Origin: Baffinella frigidus
Taxonomy: Eukaryota; Cryptophyceae; Cryptomonadales; Baffinellaceae
Direction: 5' to 3'
Assembly (NCBI GenBank): GCA_026770585.1
Contig: MU646420.1
Location: 549,814-564,353, forward strand
DNA length: 14,540 bases
Below the pieces are notes generated by a model. The model made no database searches. It had not been told where the DNA came from and worked only from the letters and a program-made list of their open reading frames with translations. This document shows, piece after piece, positions 13,953-14,540 of the stretch (its first letter is position 1; each line of letters starts with the position of its first letter). The position numbers and the translations under genes were made by a program.

Positions 13953-13993
13953 TGCGCCGATCGTCGTTGCACGCCCAACCTGTCGACTATGAG
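13953..13993 (+). pseudogene. Downstream (3'-part) copy of exon 13
   Basis: It starts at GCGCCGATCG inside the exon, keeps ACGCCCARCCTGTCGACT and ends ATGAG|GTCCTC. The intron behind it (TTTCTCCTTTTTGTG) copies the start of intron 13. Confidence 0.75.
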
Positions 13994-14294
13994 GTCCTCT
14001 TTCTCCTTTTTGTGTGTTGCCTTGGAGAAACGTTTCTGGAAATGTTTCTATGTTGAGAAAAAAATCCATGTGCCTGCTTCTAGTTTGTTTTCTGTATTTG
14101 GTGGTATAACGGAGTGAAGAGAGGTTTGCCACCAACATAAATGCAAAAGGTTGACGTTTTTCGTGCACAACGTCGTGCGTCACCTTTTTCATCACTCGAC
14201 TAGCAAATCCTCTGCACACAGCACCACTTGTTGCTGAAACCGCCCATCATCGCCGAAATCTCGAATCGTTTCTGAACTCTGCGAATGTTGGCAG
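13994..14294. other. Intron 13 remainder
   Basis: Unique AT-richer sequence; no repeat, exon or hairpin recognised. Confidence 0.45.
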
Positions 14295-14366
14295 ATCTAC
14301 TTTGAGAATCTCGTCTACCGAGACGTTGTTCCAATCGACTCCGAGATTAAAAAGGCCGTCGCTCAG
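14295..14366 (+). CDS. Exon 14 (last recognised)
   Basis: The acceptor is ATGTTGGCAG ending at 14294 and the donor is GTCATC at 14367, the same hexamer as for exon 13. It has 24 codons, phase 0, beginning IYFENLVYRDVVPIDSEI and ending KKAVAQ. No stop codon, so the gene continues beyond the window. No upstream copies seen; downstream ones, if any, would lie outside. Confidence 0.75.
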
Positions 14367-14372
14367 GTCATC

Positions 14373-14540
14373 ACCCCTAAACTCCAAACCCTGAACCCTG
14401 CAACCTAAGCCCCTACACCCTACACCTCACACCCTGCACTCTAAACCCCTACACCCTACACCCGACACTCTACACCCTACACCCTACACCCTGAACCCGA
14501 CACCCTACACCCTACACCCTACACCCTACACCCTACACCC
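14373..14540 (-). repeat. CCCTACA/CCCTAAA telomere-like repeat to the window edge
   Basis: Mixed CCCTAAAC, CCCTGAAC and then regular CCCTACA units starting 6 bp after the exon 14 donor. Because an open coding frame leads into it and the CCCTACA unit is a variant, it is read as intronic and not as a chromosome end. Confidence 0.8.

Larger units (their letters stand above)
466..14366 (+). other. Multi-exon gene of unknown function (14 exons recognised, open at both ends)
   Basis: Fourteen exon segments on the + strand, each bounded by AG upstream and GT downstream, give a continuous reading frame of about 355-370 codons. From exon 2 onward the intron phases are 0,0,0,0,1,2,0,0,0,2,0,0 and all agree, which is unlikely by chance for so many short segments. 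The product shows no signal peptide, membrane segment or low-complexity tract in the exons seen. The first part (exons 2-4) is rich in beta-type and aromatic residues; the later part (exons 6-8, 10-12) looks helical. I could not assign a family. Neither the start nor the stop codon can be placed. Third codon positions are strongly GC-biased, unlike the AT-richer introns. Exons 2, 6 and 14 are the only ones without clear partial copies beside them. Confidence 0.75.

Noticed and set aside
13737-14219. 160-codon open frame on the - strand
   Set aside because: It overlaps exon 13 and its fragment, and its content looks like antisense of exon plus intron (long stop-free run, no domain pattern).
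14373-14540. Chromosome end (true telomere)
   Set aside because: The unit is CCCTACA with variants, similar blocks occur throughout the window, and an open exon with a donor leads into it.

Overview
The window reads as a stretch of eukaryotic nuclear DNA, almost all intron, crossed by one gene on the + strand. I recognise 14 short GC-rich exons (about 45 to 116 nt each, about 1.1 kb in all, 7-8 % of the window). They are separated by introns of roughly 0.4 to 1.8 kb. The gene enters from the left and leaves to the right. The exons were found by acceptor, open frame and donor, and then tested by phase: from exon 2 to exon 14 every junction joins in frame (codons split at 6/7, 7/8 and 11/12 are completed as GGG, AAG and AGG). 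I do not recognise the protein. No other gene, RNA gene or intact transposon is supported.

The organism cannot be fixed from this window. Pervasive degenerate TTTAGGG/CCCTAAA-type repeats, GC-rich third codon positions and large repeat-filled introns suggest a protist or alga with plant-type telomeres (green alga, chromerid, dinoflagellate or stramenopile are all possible). This is inference.

The striking feature is the surroundings of the exons. Eleven of the 14 exons lie in a cluster of their own partial copies, about 40 in total, and the clusters follow one rule. Copies upstream of the intact exon keep the acceptor and the 5' part of the exon and are cut on the 3' side. Copies downstream keep the 3' part and the donor and are cut on the 5' side. 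This is what repeated local tandem duplication with one breakpoint inside the exon would leave, because only the last or first copy can stay whole. Several junctions show it directly: intron sequence restarts exactly where a copy of exon 8 or exon 13 breaks off, and a ~131-bp unit carrying the end of exon 11 and its donor is repeated in tandem.

Layout: 1-570 exon 1 with three upstream copies; 573-1234 a foldback element and no gene; 1235-1765 exons 2 and 3; 1766-2720 exon 4 inside telomere-like repeats; 2720-4056 telomere-like blocks of both polarities; 4057-5018 exons 5 and 6; 5019-6560 two foldback elements and exon 7; 6675-7900 the exon 8 cluster; 7901-9500 a 20-bp repeat array and the exon 9 cluster; 9540-9917 exon 10; 10122-11540 the exon 11 cluster; 11613-13102 the exon 12 cluster; 13103-14013 exon 13 with a long hairpin element; 14295-14366 exon 14, followed by telomere-like repeats to the window edge. 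Six foldback (MITE-like) elements of unrelated sequence sit in the introns, one with an 8-bp target-site-like duplication.
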